The notes below the pieces were generated by a model that did no database searches, had not been told where the DNA came from, and saw only the letters and a list, made by a program, of their open reading frames with translations. A stretch of 64,000 nucleotides of DNA from Vibrio natriegens NBRC 15636 = ATCC 14048 = DSM 759 (lineage in GTDB: Bacteria > Pseudomonadota > Gammaproteobacteria > Enterobacterales > Vibrionaceae): assembly GCF_035621455.1 (NCBI RefSeq), contig NZ_CP141822.1, positions 806,001-870,000 on the forward strand. The letters are read 5' to 3'. Position 1 is the stretch's first letter, and each line of letters begins with the position of its first letter. Shown piece after piece: positions 20,924 through 29,324 of this stretch. A program made the position numbers and the translations under genes.

Positions 20924-22321
20924 ATGGACAAATTTTTTAAGGTATCTGCCCTAACTGCGGCAATGATGGGGGCAGTAGTTGCAGCTCCTGCAATGGCTGA
21001 AGATCCAGTCGGCCCAGCCTACGCGGAATCAGTTTCAGAGTTTTTCTCTGAATCTACTATCAGCGGTAACGTTAACTTCTTTATGCGTGCACGTGACCGC
21101 GCGGGTATGGATGCAAACGGAAATGATACTTCTAAAGTTACAAACCTAGACCACGGCTCAATTTTTGCCAACCTCGGCTTCCACTCTGGCTACGTGGCTG
21201 ACACAATCGGTTTCGATACAGTAATTTACTCTACATTCGACATGTGGGCTGGTGAAGATACAGGTGGTTCATTTGAACACGAAATGAACTTCTTTGACTG
21301 TGATTCTCCTTACGGTGCTGGTGACTCATGTGATTCATACAAAACTGACAACGGTGTATCTTTCGCGTCAGCGGCACTGAAATTCAAGTTCGGTGAAAAC
21401 TTTAACGCTAAATTAGGTTATTTCCAACCATCTGTTCCTAGCACGCTAGGTGTGAACTGGTCATTTGCTCCAGGTACATACCGTGGTGGTCAAATTGGCG
21501 CGAACTTTGGCAAACTTGCTTTAGGCTTTGTTTACGCAGATGAATACAAGGCTCCATGGTTCAAAGAAACTTACGAGTTCAACGAAGGTACGTTCTGGGG
21601 TGGTGCAGGTAAAGACGTAGGTGATGCTTACTCATTCGGTGCTCGTTACGCGCTAGACAACGGCATTTCTTTTGACGCAGGTTACGGTGCCCTGACTGAT
21701 GGCGACCGTAAGAACTTCCATTTCAAAGTGAAAGGTACAACAGACGGTGGTCTATACTGGTCTCCGCAATTGTACGTAGTTGATGATGACAACCAATACG
21801 ACAGCACTGCATTCCAGGTAGCGCTTATAACGTCTAAATCAATGGGTCAATACAGCTTCCGTGCTGACGCAACATACACATCAGCAGACTCTGATGACAA
21901 GCGTGGTCAAGTAGGTAACATGGCTTACCGTCTGACTGAGCAATACGGTGGTTCAAACGGTTCATACGACGTTTGGTGGAACAACCGTTCTGACTTTAAC
22001 CACGATGGTGAGTACGCGTTCTTCCTATCTGCTTCTCGTGACTTTGCTGACATCGGTGGTAACGGGTTTAGCGCGGGTCTAAGCGGTGCATACGGTGCTG
22101 GAGCGAAAGCTTCAGGTTACGATGAGTTGGTAGAGTACGCATACAGCTTCTTCGCAAACTACGCTATTCAAGGTGGCGCGCTTAAAGATGCTAACATTAG
22201 CTTCTACTACACTAACTTCTACAATGATTCAGATGCGCCAGATTGGGGTCCATACTCAAACGCATTTAACGATGAGACAGACTTTAAACTAATTCTAACT
22301 ATGCCATTCGGCGTAAAATAA
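20924..22321 (+). CDS. chiP: OprD-family outer membrane porin, chitoporin ChiP
   Basis: This is an outer-membrane channel for chito-oligosaccharides. The 465-aa precursor has a Sec signal peptide (about residues 1-25, cleavage near AMAEDP). The body looks like E. coli ChiP/YbfM: FFSESTISGNVNFFMRARDR at the mature N-terminus, LDHGSIFANLGFHSGYVADT, FAPGTYRGGQIGANFG, DVWWNNRSDFNHDGEYAFF, and a C-terminal strand ending in an aromatic-containing PFGVK. Position after ligA fits the V. cholerae chitin-induced porin VC0972. A small lipoprotein gene follows. It is not the 16-stranded VhChiP-type porin, so substrate range is inferred from homology. Confidence 0.85.
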   Translation: MDKFFKVSALTAAMMGAVVAAPAMAEDPVGPAYAESVSEFFSESTISGNVNFFMRARDRAGMDANGNDTSKVTNLDHGSIFANLGFHSGYVADTIGFDTVIYSTFDMWAGEDTGGSFEHEMNFFDCDSPYGAGDSCDSYKTDNGVSFASAALKFKFGENFNAKLGYFQPSVPSTLGVNWSFAPGTYRGGQIGANFGKLALGFVYADEYKAPWFKETYEFNEGTFWGGAGKDVGDAYSFGARYALDNGISFDAGYGALTDGDRKNFHFKVKGTTDGGLYWSPQLYVVDDDNQYDSTAFQVALITSKSMGQYSFRADATYTSADSDDKRGQVGNMAYRLTEQYGGSNGSYDVWWNNRSDFNHDGEYAFFLSASRDFADIGGNGFSAGLSGAYGAGAKASGYDELVEYAYSFFANYAIQGGALKDANISFYYTNFYNDSDAPDWGPYSNAFNDETDFKLILTMPFGVK

Positions 22322-22337
22322 TTAGTGAATAAAGGAG

Positions 22338-22364
22338 AAGCTGGGCAATCGCCCAGCTTTTTTT
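22338..22364 (+). terminator. Rho-independent terminator of chiP
   Basis: AGCTGGGC and GCCCAGCT pair around AATC, followed by seven T. The downstream lipoprotein gene would need read-through or its own promoter. Confidence 0.9.
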
Positions 22365-22419
22365 GTTCTTAGCCATCAGTTTTTCACTGTACCTCTTCAT
22401 TATGTAATTAGGTGGTTTT

Positions 22420-22782
22420 ATGAAGAAAGTTCTTTTAGTTTCAGTCTTAGTTCTTACTCTACAAGCATGCAGCAGTAATCCTAAAACAGCCGAAGAATAC
22501 TGGTATGGTCAAGGCGAGCGATTCGGAGCTAACGGATACTCGTATGACAACGGAATTTTAGAGACGCTCAAAGAGTCGGTGGCTTTTGATGAGCAGTCAT
22601 ATAAAAATGGCTATAAAGCGGGTAAAGCGGAGTATTGTGACCCGTTTAAAGCTTTTGATAGGGGTAGACAAGGCATCCGCTATGATGGACAGTGTAGCGG
22701 TCAACCTCAAGAAATCATGATTAAAGCTGAGTGGCAGAGAGGTTGGGAAGCTTTTATCGGCTCTGACTTTTACAAGCTCTAG
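22420..22782 (+). CDS. Small DUF2799-type lipoprotein (ChiQ-like)
   Basis: This is a 120-aa lipoprotein of unknown role. The signal MKKVLLVSVLVLTLQAC has a good lipobox, with Cys17 as the lipidated residue. The mature part has repeated Y-x-x-G-x-x-x-G turns (YKNGYKAGKAEYC, then FDRGRQGIRYDGQC), which recall the DUF2799 family. In E. coli a lipoprotein gene (chiQ/ybfN) follows chiP, so the pairing is conserved in position, though here the chiP terminator lies between them. I would not assign a function beyond a link to the chitoporin. Confidence 0.75.
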   Translation: MKKVLLVSVLVLTLQACSSNPKTAEEYWYGQGERFGANGYSYDNGILETLKESVAFDEQSYKNGYKAGKAEYCDPFKAFDRGRQGIRYDGQCSGQPQEIMIKAEWQRGWEAFIGSDFYKL

Positions 22783-22823
22783 TTTACTCCTAACAATGAA
22801 GCGGCATTTTTGGCGAGGATGAT

Positions 22824-22864
22824 GAAGTTTATCTGAGTGCCTTAGTTGCTCTTAGATAAACTTC
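22824..22864. terminator. Inverted repeat between two convergent small genes, probable bidirectional terminator
   Basis: GAAGTTTATCT pairs with AGATAAACTTC (11 bp), extended inward by AG/CT pairs and a wobble. It sits between the stop codons of the lipoprotein gene and the 57-aa secreted peptide gene. There is no clean T-run on either side. Confidence 0.5.
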
Positions 22865-22883
22865 GTATAATTAACATTCATCT

Positions 22884-23057
22884 TTATTTAAATACTCCAC
22901 CATACATCTTGCACAATTCTCGAGGAAGTTGCTTAACCGTGCCGTCACTAAAAGTGCAGTCTACACCTGCACCAAATACATGACCGGCATTTTGAGCTAA
23001 CGAAATAGGAGAAGAAAATACCAAGCAAGCAAAAATTAAAGTAATAATTCGTTTCAT
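22884..23057 (-). CDS. Small secreted protein of 57 aa, unknown function
   Basis: I do not recognise this gene. The start chosen gives MKRIITLIFACLVFSSPISLA, a clear Sec signal peptide, and has GAGG seven bases upstream; an in-frame ATG four codons earlier lacks this. The mature peptide is about 36 residues (AQNAGHVFGAGVDCTFSDG... ELCKMYGGVFK) with two cysteines that could form one disulfide. A perfect 22-bp dyad lies 24 bases upstream of the start. The gene stands alone on the minus strand between a lipoprotein gene and an AT-rich gap. Confidence 0.65.
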   Translation of the reverse strand: MKRIITLIFACLVFSSPISLAQNAGHVFGAGVDCTFSDGTVKQLPRELCKMYGGVFK

Positions 23058-23080
23058 GGTAAACCTCATACTTATTAATG

Positions 23081-23102
23081 AGTATAGAGTCGTCTCTATA
23101 CT
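23081..23102 (-). promoter_or_regulatory. Perfect 22-bp dyad upstream of the 57-aa secreted protein
   Basis: AGTATAGAG and CTCTATACT pair perfectly (9 bp) around TCGT. A second, overlapping ATACT/AGTAT repeat starts at 23068. The location 24-45 bases before the start codon suits an operator or a 5' hairpin; which one cannot be told from sequence. Confidence 0.5.
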
Positions 23103-23601
23103 ATTAATTTATAACCAGATTAATTCTTAAAAGAAGACTAAGCTTGAATATAGCTTCGTTAGGATGTTAAGTATTCGTATTTCACTATAAGCATGCCATT
23201 GCATTAAGGGGTTGAACTAGTGCTTGTGTGATGATGTTTCTATCACGGCTATTGGTATATGCTCATGGTGACGAGTGGTACACATCGTTAAGCTAAAACA
23301 ATATCATATTTCATAGTACATCTTTTACTTACCTAAAATATAAGCACTAAATGACAATGCTTATTCATTAAGTATGTATGTAGACCAATAAAGATCAAAA
23401 AATTATTCATGATTAGTTAATTTTTTAATTTTAAAATAGAGTAAATATAGTTACGAGACTCTTTAATATCTATTTGATTTTATAACATAGACTAATATTA
23501 ATTTTTAATTTATAGATAGGATAATAATAGTAACCTTTAACTTAATTTTTATTGGGAATTAAATTAAGGTGATGAAATAAAAGAAGTAGTGAGGGGGAAT
23601 A

Positions 23602-23632
23602 ATAGTGGAGCCATGTAAGCTCCATTATTTTG
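23602..23632 (-). terminator. Probable terminator of the qmcA-nfeD operon
   Basis: TGGAGC and GCTCCA pair across a 7-nt loop with AT-rich flanks (CTATTATT after it on the minus strand). It lies 8 bases past the stop codon. Confidence 0.55.
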
Positions 23633-23639
23633 ACATAAA

Positions 23640-24101
23640 TTAATCATCAACAGGTTCGATGACTAAAATAATACCCTTTACAGCAACGATTTTTACTCTG
23701 GTCCCTGCAGGAAGGGCTTGGTCACTTTGGGCAGACCAGGTGGTATCTGCAACATGGATTCTATTCACTCCAACAGAAAAGTCTTCATCTATTGTGAGAG
23801 TTTGTCCAATCAGTTGCTTGTACTTCTGATTTAGCTCTCTGGATAGATCATCTTGTTCGTCTTTTTTCCATTGACGTCGCCACCACAACCAAGTGGTGAC
23901 AAGACTGAACGTGGCAAAAGACAACCATTGTAGCTGCCAGCTAATCGGCATCAGAGACAATAAAATACCAACCAACAGGGCAGACAGACCAAGCCAGAGA
24001 AAATAACCCGCGGTTCCGAGTAATTCTACAGCAAGTAGACCAAACCCCAGTGCGAGCCAATGCCAAAAGGTGATCCCATCAAGTAAGCTTATAAAATCCA
24101 T
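23640..24101 (-). CDS. NfeD-family membrane protein (YbbJ-like)
   Basis: NfeD proteins pair with SPFH/stomatin proteins in membrane quality control. The 153-aa product has hydrophobic segments at about residues 10-60 and 60-75 (WHWLALGFGLLAVELLG, FLWLGLSALLVGILL), a charged linker and a C-terminal OB-fold-like domain (about 88-150, LIGQTLTIDEDFSVGVNRIH). Short NfeD of this type lacks the protease domain. It lies nine bases downstream of the SPFH gene, the classic two-gene operon. Confidence 0.9.
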   Translation of the reverse strand: MDFISLLDGITFWHWLALGFGLLAVELLGTAGYFLWLGLSALLVGILLSLMPISWQLQWLSFATFSLVTTWLWWRRQWKKDEQDDLSRELNQKYKQLIGQTLTIDEDFSVGVNRIHVADTTWSAQSDQALPAGTRVKIVAVKGIILVIEPVDD

Positions 24102-24110
24102 AGGCAGGTC

Positions 24111-25028
24111 TTATTCTTTGTTTTGTTGTTTAAACATTTCAGCAATACCTGCAACGGATCCCATTAGCCCCGTTGCTTCCAGAGGCAGCATGATAATCTT
24201 ACCGTTTTCAGCTTGTCCAATGCTCTTAATTGCGTCTGTGTAGCCCTGAGCGATAAAGTAATTCACAGCTTGCATGTCACCTTTTGCTATTGCTTCAGAA
24301 ACCATGTAGGTCGCTTTGGCTTCTGCCTGTGCAGCTCGCTCACGAGCTTCTGCATGAAGAATAGCAGACTGCTTCTCGCCTTCAGCTTTCAGTATTTGTG
24401 ATTGCTTGTGACCTTCTGCTTTTAGGATCTCGGCTTGACGCACACCCTCCGCTTCAAGGATTTCTGCGCGTTTGTTCCGCTCGGCTTTCATTTGGGCGTT
24501 CATCGCGGCGGTTAGATCTGCTGGTGGCTGTACATCCTTTATTTCAATACGCGTCACTTTTACACCCCAAGGGTTGGTAGCCTGGTCTACAATGAGCAGG
24601 AGCTTTGAGTTGATCATATCGCGCTGGCTGAGCATCTCATCGAGTTCCATTGAGCCTAATACAGTACGAATATTTGTAAGAGTGAGGTTTCTAATCGCAT
24701 GCTCCAGATCGTTAACTTCATAGGCAGCTTTTGCTGCATCGACGACTTGTACGAAACAGACGGCATCAATAGTGACATTGGCGTTATCTTTACTAATGAC
24801 CTCTTGTGCCGGGATATCTAATACGCGCTCCATCATACTTATTTTATGACCAACACGATCGATGAAAGGGATGATTAAATTTAACCCGGGTTTGAGTGTG
24901 TGGGTATAACGTCCAAATCGCTCAACGGTCCAGTTGCTCCCCTGAGGAACGGTTTTTATCGCGGATGAAAGAATAATAATGGCAAGGACAACAAAAATAC
25001 CGATAGTAATCAACGAATCAATTGGCAT
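24111..25028 (-). CDS. qmcA: SPFH/stomatin-domain membrane protein QmcA
   Basis: This is an inner-membrane SPFH (band 7) protein, homologue of E. coli QmcA/YbbK, which works with the membrane protease FtsH. The start [20 protein letters not shown] is preferred over an ATG 15 codons upstream because AAGGGA precedes it and it begins at the membrane anchor. The 305-aa product has the anchor (about 5-25), the SPFH domain with [16 protein letters not shown], and a coiled coil (about 180-250) built from repeated EGxKQxxILKAEG-like units. The nfeD-like gene follows in the same operon. Confidence 0.93.
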   Translation of the reverse strand: MPIDSLITIGIFVVLAIIILSSAIKTVPQGSNWTVERFGRYTHTLKPGLNLIIPFIDRVGHKISMMERVLDIPAQEVISKDNANVTIDAVCFVQVVDAAKAAYEVNDLEHAIRNLTLTNIRTVLGSMELDEMLSQRDMINSKLLLIVDQATNPWGVKVTRIEIKDVQPPADLTAAMNAQMKAERNKRAEILEAEGVRQAEILKAEGHKQSQILKAEGEKQSAILHAEARERAAQAEAKATYMVSEAIAKGDMQAVNYFIAQGYTDAIKSIGQAENGKIIMLPLEATGLMGSVAGIAEMFKQQNKE

Positions 25029-25130
25029 GGAATATTCCCTTAAATGCATAAAGTCTGATTCATTTTTACTCATTTATCACGATTAGACAATTTAAGAAGT
25101 GAGAACAGGTAAAGTAGTTTGATGTGAGAC

Positions 25131-25163
25131 AAAATAAAGGCCGAAATAGTCCGGCCTTTATCT
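25131..25163 (-). terminator. Rho-independent terminator of cnoX
   Basis: ATAAAGGCCG and CGGCCTTTAT pair perfectly over 10 bases with an 8-nt loop; on the minus strand TTTTG follows. It lies 22 bases after the cnoX stop codon. Confidence 0.8.
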
Positions 25164-25184
25164 CAAATCTATATTTTGACGAAC

Positions 25185-26039
25185 TTAGTATAAAATCGAG
25201 TACAGTTGACGGCGGTACTTACCCGCTAAAGCATTTCCTTGACCTAACGCGCTAAGAATATCCATAAAGGTTTTCTTCACTTCACCATCCTGAGCACCTA
25301 AGTTCACCTTAAGAATGTTCCAAAGGAGTTCTAATGCTTCTTCATCACGACCAACTTGGTTGTACTGAACCGCTAACTCACAGGCCAGTTCTAGATTGTC
25401 TGTATTTGCTGCGTACTCTTGTTCTAAGCGCTGAAGCTCTGGGCTGTCTGCCGCTTGAAGATGCAATTCTAGCTTGGCGATTAAGCCCTTGTAGTAATTA
25501 TCCTGATACTCAAGTGGAATAGATCCTAATAGCTCTTGAGCAACATCAAACTGTTTCGTTTCCAACAAGCAATCTGCCGTAGCAAGTTTGACATCACCAC
25601 GAGATTGCAGCTCTGCAGGCAGTGTGTGGATGATACTCAAAGCTTCTGCGTGCTGACCTTGTTGCAATAGTTCAGTAACTTGTTTAAGTAGTTGCTCATC
25701 TGGGCTTGGCAGGTGCTTTTGGAGCATGGCTGCGATGGCGTCTATCGGTTGAGGGCCACCTAATCCATCGACAGCTTGACCATTAATAAACAATGCAATC
25801 GTCGGAAGTACCTGAACGCCAAACTGAGATGCTAAGGCTGGCTGGTCTTCACAGTTAAGTAGAGCAAGGGTAAAAGCACCATTGTACTGTTGAGCAAGCG
25901 TTTGTAACTCAGGGAGTATTTGTGCGCTTTCTGGCTGAGCATTAGCCCAAAAGTGGATCAGAACGGGCGTGTTCATTGATCCTTCAAGCGTTTCGCGAAA
26001 GTTCTGTTCTGTGATCTCAACGATAAATGGGGATTGCAT
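25185..26039 (-). CDS. cnoX: Chaperedoxin CnoX (YbbN), thioredoxin fold plus TPR
   Basis: CnoX protects oxidised or unfolded proteins and hands them to GroEL and DnaK. The 284-aa product has a thioredoxin-like domain (about 1-108) and TPR-like helices (about 115-284). The usual WCxxC is gone (WANAQPES), so it is not a reductase. A cysteine in LLNCEDQP lines up with the redox-active Cys63 region of E. coli CnoX. The neighbouring SPFH/NfeD pair and YbbO-like gene repeat the E. coli ybb neighbourhood. Confidence 0.92.
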   Translation of the reverse strand: MQSPFIVEITEQNFRETLEGSMNTPVLIHFWANAQPESAQILPELQTLAQQYNGAFTLALLNCEDQPALASQFGVQVLPTIALFINGQAVDGLGGPQPIDAIAAMLQKHLPSPDEQLLKQVTELLQQGQHAEALSIIHTLPAELQSRGDVKLATADCLLETKQFDVAQELLGSIPLEYQDNYYKGLIAKLELHLQAADSPELQRLEQEYAANTDNLELACELAVQYNQVGRDEEALELLWNILKVNLGAQDGEVKKTFMDILSALGQGNALAGKYRRQLYSILY

Positions 26040-26166
26040 CAGAGTATCCTTGCTTTTGTTTCTTGTCGTTGCTTGTAGATATGGAGTTGATTTAGTGGAA
26101 AATCAAGCAGTATCGCTAAATAACATCGAGATGTATGAATTGGTGAGATTTAGATTGCGTAGAAAG

Positions 26167-26190
26167 GAAAAACGCTGCCCAAGCAGCGCT
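26167..26190 (-). terminator. Terminator downstream of the 21-residue mini-ORF
   Basis: On the minus strand CGCTGC pairs with GCAGCG around TTGG and is followed by TTTTTCC. It lies about 340 bases from the SDR stop but only 70 from the stop of the mini-ORF. Confidence 0.65.
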
Positions 26191-26259
26191 GTCCTAATAG
26201 CGTATTAAAGTGGCGATTCCTGCACTGTGATTATCGTTTTTATTATGCAGGGTGTGGTA

Positions 26260-26325
26260 TCAGAATAGGATGAACAAGGTCACCACTACACCCACACTAA
26301 GCCAGTTAAGCTGATTTAATGTCAT
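26260..26325 (-). CDS. Possible 21-aa hydrophobic membrane peptide
   Basis: ATG to TGA encodes 21 residues: a short polar start (MTLNQLNW) and then an uninterrupted hydrophobic run (LSVGVVVTLFILF) that could span the membrane. No strong Shine-Dalgarno is visible (GCGAGAC precedes the ATG), which lowers confidence. A terminator follows at a sensible distance. I do not recognise it as a known family. Confidence 0.4.
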   Translation of the reverse strand: MTLNQLNWLSVGVVVTLFILF

Positions 26326-26527
26326 TATTGTCTCGCATTGGAACAAAGTATTGCTACAAAACAGATCGGGTGGCGATACCAAATCTAATCAAACCTGTAC
26401 ACAAAATGCATTCATTTTGGCGTGAGGTTTGCCTAGATATTGATTCGAACGGGTGAGGTTTTTTTAACCTACATGTTCATAATGACATCACATTGTTACG
26501 ATGAAATTACACTACGACAAAAGAATT

Positions 26528-27355
26528 TTATGCTGCTTGTCGCAAAATTTTATCGAGCAGTCGAGTTGGTAACACCCGCTTCAACACTGCGAACAGCTTG
26601 GTTGGTGTGGTAATACGGTAACGGATTTTGGGTGAATTACTGGTGAGTGCATGTAGGACCGGGTCAATACATGCTTCTGCTGGTAGCACAAACTTATTGT
26701 TTGATTTGTCATTATCCAAGCGCTGTTTCTGAGCTTCATAGGCGACGCGATGTGGACTGGATTCAATGTCGATCCACTTTTCAAAGGCGGCAAGCGCATT
26801 TTGTCTAAATTGAGTTTCTATAGGGCCCGGCTCTATAAGCGCAACTTTGATATTGGTGTCGGCCAGTTCAAGTCTTAAGGTATCTGTCCAACCTTCCAGA
26901 GCAAACTTTGACGCATTATAAGCCCCGCGATATTTCATTGCGGCAAAGCCAAGTACTGAGCTGTTTTGAATGATGCGGCCTTCGTCATGGGCGCGCATGT
27001 GTGGAAGAATCTCTTGTACCAGTTGATGCCAGCCGAAAAAGTTGGTTTGGAATTGAGCTTTGAGCGCTTCGGTTGGAAGGTCTTCTAACGCTCCTGGCTG
27101 ACCGTATGCGCCGTTGTTAAACAAAGCGTACAGTTTCCCCTGAGCTAAACTTATCGCCTGCTCAGCGCCTTGCGTGATGCTGATGGGGTCATTGAGGTCG
27201 AGTTGTATGCAGGTTAAGCCCTCGGCCTGCAGTCGCTGGACATCGTCAGGGTTTCTGCACGAGGCAATAACATTAAAGCCTTGTGCTTTCAGGGCATGAG
27301 CGCACACATAACCAATACCGGTTGAGCAACCAGTGATAAGAATCGACTTGTTCAT
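26528..27355 (-). CDS. Short-chain dehydrogenase/reductase (YbbO-like)
   Basis: This is a cytoplasmic NAD(P)-dependent oxidoreductase of the classical SDR type. The 275-aa product has the cofactor motif TGCSTGIGYV (about residues 8-17), NNGAYG (about 90), the catalytic Ser in QNSSVLGF and YNASK (Tyr-x-x-x-Lys, about 152-156), and PGPIET after it. Overall it resembles E. coli YbbO, for which a retinoid/aldehyde reductase activity is known; the true substrate here is unknown. It lies 39 bases after the YfcH-like gene on the same strand. Confidence 0.9.
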   Translation of the reverse strand: MNKSILITGCSTGIGYVCAHALKAQGFNVIASCRNPDDVQRLQAEGLTCIQLDLNDPISITQGAEQAISLAQGKLYALFNNGAYGQPGALEDLPTEALKAQFQTNFFGWHQLVQEILPHMRAHDEGRIIQNSSVLGFAAMKYRGAYNASKFALEGWTDTLRLELADTNIKVALIEPGPIETQFRQNALAAFEKWIDIESSPHRVAYEAQKQRLDNDKSNNKFVLPAEACIDPVLHALTSNSPKIRYRITTPTKLFAVLKRVLPTRLLDKILRQAA

Positions 27356-27394
27356 AAATTAAGCTCAGAATAAACGTATATTAACGTTTATCAT

Positions 27395-28312
27395 TCAACA
27401 GCTTCGCTCATGAAGCAAGTGCTTAAGTGCGGGTTCAATTCTCGAATAGCTGAACTGGAAATCCAATTCTGTCAGTTTTTTTGGTTTCGCTCTAATGCTG
27501 TCAAACAACAGACAAGCAGATTCTCCCATCACCAACTCCATGAGCCACTGAGGTGTGAACAGTATGTGCGGTCGTTTCAGGGTTTTTGCTAATGTCGCAC
27601 TGAAAATGCGATTGCTTACTGGATGCGGGGCACACATGTTAAACGCGCCATGGGCATGAGGGGTATTCAGTAAATACATGATGGCACGCACCATGTCCAG
27701 GATATGAATCCAGGGCAGGTATTGGTTGCCGTTTCCAAGTGGTCCGCCTAATCCTAGCTTATAAGGGAGTAACATTTTTGCCAAAGCGCCACCGTTTGGG
27801 CCGAGAACCACGCCAGTCCGCAATAAACACACTCGTGTATCCTCGGATTCTGCACGTTTAGCAATCTGTTCCCATTTTTCGCAAACAAGGTGAGTAAACG
27901 CTTCACTGTTAACATGAAGGCATTCATCAAAAGGGTGCTCTTGTTGGTCGCCATAATAGCCCACAGCCGATCCACTAATGAACACGGATGGTGGTTTTGT
28001 GCTCGCATGGATAAGTTCGACAATTTGTTCGGTTATTTTCCAGCGACTTTTACAAATTTTGTCCTTCTGCTTTTGAGTCCAACGCTTATCTGCGATTGGT
28101 TCACCCGCGAGATTGATGATCGCGTCAATGTGATTAAGATCGGCAAGTTGGTCAAGAGAGTCTATATAGTCGATATTACCGACATCAGCATGCTGAAGAT
28201 GCTGTTTCGCTTTTTGTGGTGAACGCGTTAATAGCACCACGTGATGAGTGGTGAGTAGCTTGAGCAACTCAGAGCCAATAAATCCTGTTCCGCCTGTTAA
28301 TAATATCTTCAT
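27395..28312 (-). CDS. NAD-dependent epimerase-like protein (TIGR01777/YfcH family)
   Basis: This extended-SDR protein has 305 aa. It begins MKILLTGGTGFIGSELLKLL, the Rossmann dinucleotide-binding loop, then INLAGEPIADKRWTQKQKD typical of YfcH/SulA-like proteins, and FISGSAVGYYGDQ with the active-site Tyr. The family has no firmly assigned reaction. It is the first gene of a pair with the YbbO-like SDR and is divergent from the DUF1538 operon. Confidence 0.9.
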   Translation of the reverse strand: MKILLTGGTGFIGSELLKLLTTHHVVLLTRSPQKAKQHLQHADVGNIDYIDSLDQLADLNHIDAIINLAGEPIADKRWTQKQKDKICKSRWKITEQIVELIHASTKPPSVFISGSAVGYYGDQQEHPFDECLHVNSEAFTHLVCEKWEQIAKRAESEDTRVCLLRTGVVLGPNGGALAKMLLPYKLGLGGPLGNGNQYLPWIHILDMVRAIMYLLNTPHAHGAFNMCAPHPVSNRIFSATLAKTLKRPHILFTPQWLMELVMGESACLLFDSIRAKPKKLTELDFQFSYSRIEPALKHLLHERSC

Positions 28313-28589
28313 GGCGTCTCATTGAATGACAAAAACATGAAAACATTATAGTCACTTTGTTTGCTGCATGATCATATTCTCCCGTGTATTCGCCGTAAAT
28401 CACCATTCGATTAGAAAGCTTTTGCTCCGCACCAACTTCACATATTGAAAAATTGTAACTAGTTGTTATTGGTGACATTGGTTCCTTCACATTTGCATCA
28501 AGAATTTTATGTCAGACTGATATGAGTCGGTTAAATCATTTCAATTAATTATCGCTAGTTTATTCAAAAGCATTCAATAAGGAGAAGAT

Positions 28590-29324
28590 ATGGAAGCATT
28601 TATTGCTCTTTTTCGAGCCCTCCTTAATAGTGCGCGCGATCTGATGCCCATCGTTCTTGTCATCACTTTTTTTCAACTGGTGGTATTACAGGAACCTCTA
28701 CCTAACCTAGTCTCTATTCTTTTTGGCTTATTGCTTGTCGTACTAGGATTGACGTTTTTTATCTTTGGATTAGAGCTTGGTCTTTTTCCGATAGGCGAGA
28801 GCATGGCTCAGGCGTTTGCGAAAAAAGGCAGCGTTTTTTGGCTTTTAGTCTTCGCGTTTTGTTTAGGGTTTGGCACCACAATCGCCGAGCCTGCACTGAC
28901 TGCCGTTGCAGATAAAGCGGCTCGGGTGGCGGCCGAGGGAGGAATGATTAACAACTCGGAGTTGGCGATCCAGGAGTATGGTACTGGGCTTAGGGTAACT
29001 GTGGCGTTGTCTGTCGGTATTGCCATTGTGGTTGGTGTACTTCGTATTCTGAAAGGCTGGCCTATCCATTACATGATCATAGGCGGGTATGTGGGCGTCG
29101 TAGTGTTAACTTGGTTTGCACCTGAGTCGATTATTGGCGTGGCATACGATTCGGGAGGAGTAACGACATCGACCATCACGGTTCCATTGGTGACCGCGCT
29201 CGGGGTCGGTCTCGCTTCAGCAATTAAAGGACGCAACCCCATGGTCGATGGATTTGGGTTGATTGCTTTTGCATCGTTGCTGCCAATGATGTTTGTCATG
29301 GTTTATGGGATGGTCGTGGCATGA
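28590..29324 (+). CDS. DUF1538 membrane protein, first subunit (UmpA-like)
   Basis: This polytopic inner-membrane protein of 244 aa has about six hydrophobic segments. Two conserved loops stand out: [17 protein letters not shown] (about residues 93-109) and [20 protein letters not shown] (about 189-208), followed by [21 protein letters not shown]. As I recall, a DUF1538 pair from Halomonas (named UmpAB) was reported as a two-component Na+(K+)/H+ antiporter, so cation/proton exchange is the best guess. GGAGA precedes the ATG. Its TGA overlaps the ATG of the next gene, which encodes a paralogue. Confidence 0.85.
   Translation: MEAFIALFRALLNSARDLMPIVLVITFFQLVVLQEPLPNLVSILFGLLLVVLGLTFFIFGLELGLFPIGESMAQAFAKKGSVFWLLVFAFCLGFGTTIAEPALTAVADKAARVAAEGGMINNSELAIQEYGTGLRVTVALSVGIAIVVGVLRILKGWPIHYMIIGGYVGVVVLTWFAPESIIGVAYDSGGVTTSTITVPLVTALGVGLASAIKGRNPMVDGFGLIAFASLLPMMFVMVYGMVVA

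Larger units (their letters stand above)
23058..23639. other. AT-rich gap without a recognisable gene
   Basis: About 580 bases, the most AT-rich stretch of the window, especially 23390-23590. Apart from the dyad next to the small secreted-protein gene and the terminator of the NfeD gene, I see no coding pattern. It could hold an sRNA or be a spacer. Confidence 0.5.
26040..26527. other. cnoX-SDR intergenic region with a possible mini-gene
   Basis: About 490 bases. On the minus strand it contains a 21-codon hydrophobic open frame and, past its stop, a hairpin with a T-run, the layout of a small independent gene. The rest (26345-26527) shows no coding pattern. Confidence 0.5.

Noticed and set aside
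20745..20954. 69-codon open frame upstream of and overlapping chiP
   Set aside because: It runs across the chiP Shine-Dalgarno and start, has no good ribosome binding site, and its product has no family pattern; the region looks like leader sequence.
24320..24480. Apparent tandem DNA repeats
   Set aside because: They encode the repeated EGxKQ coiled-coil units of the SPFH protein; codons vary between units, so this is a protein-level repeat, not a CRISPR or satellite.
28269..28490. 73-codon minus-strand frame overlapping the start of the YfcH-like gene
   Set aside because: Overlaps a well-supported gene on the same strand in another frame, with no Shine-Dalgarno and no recognisable composition.
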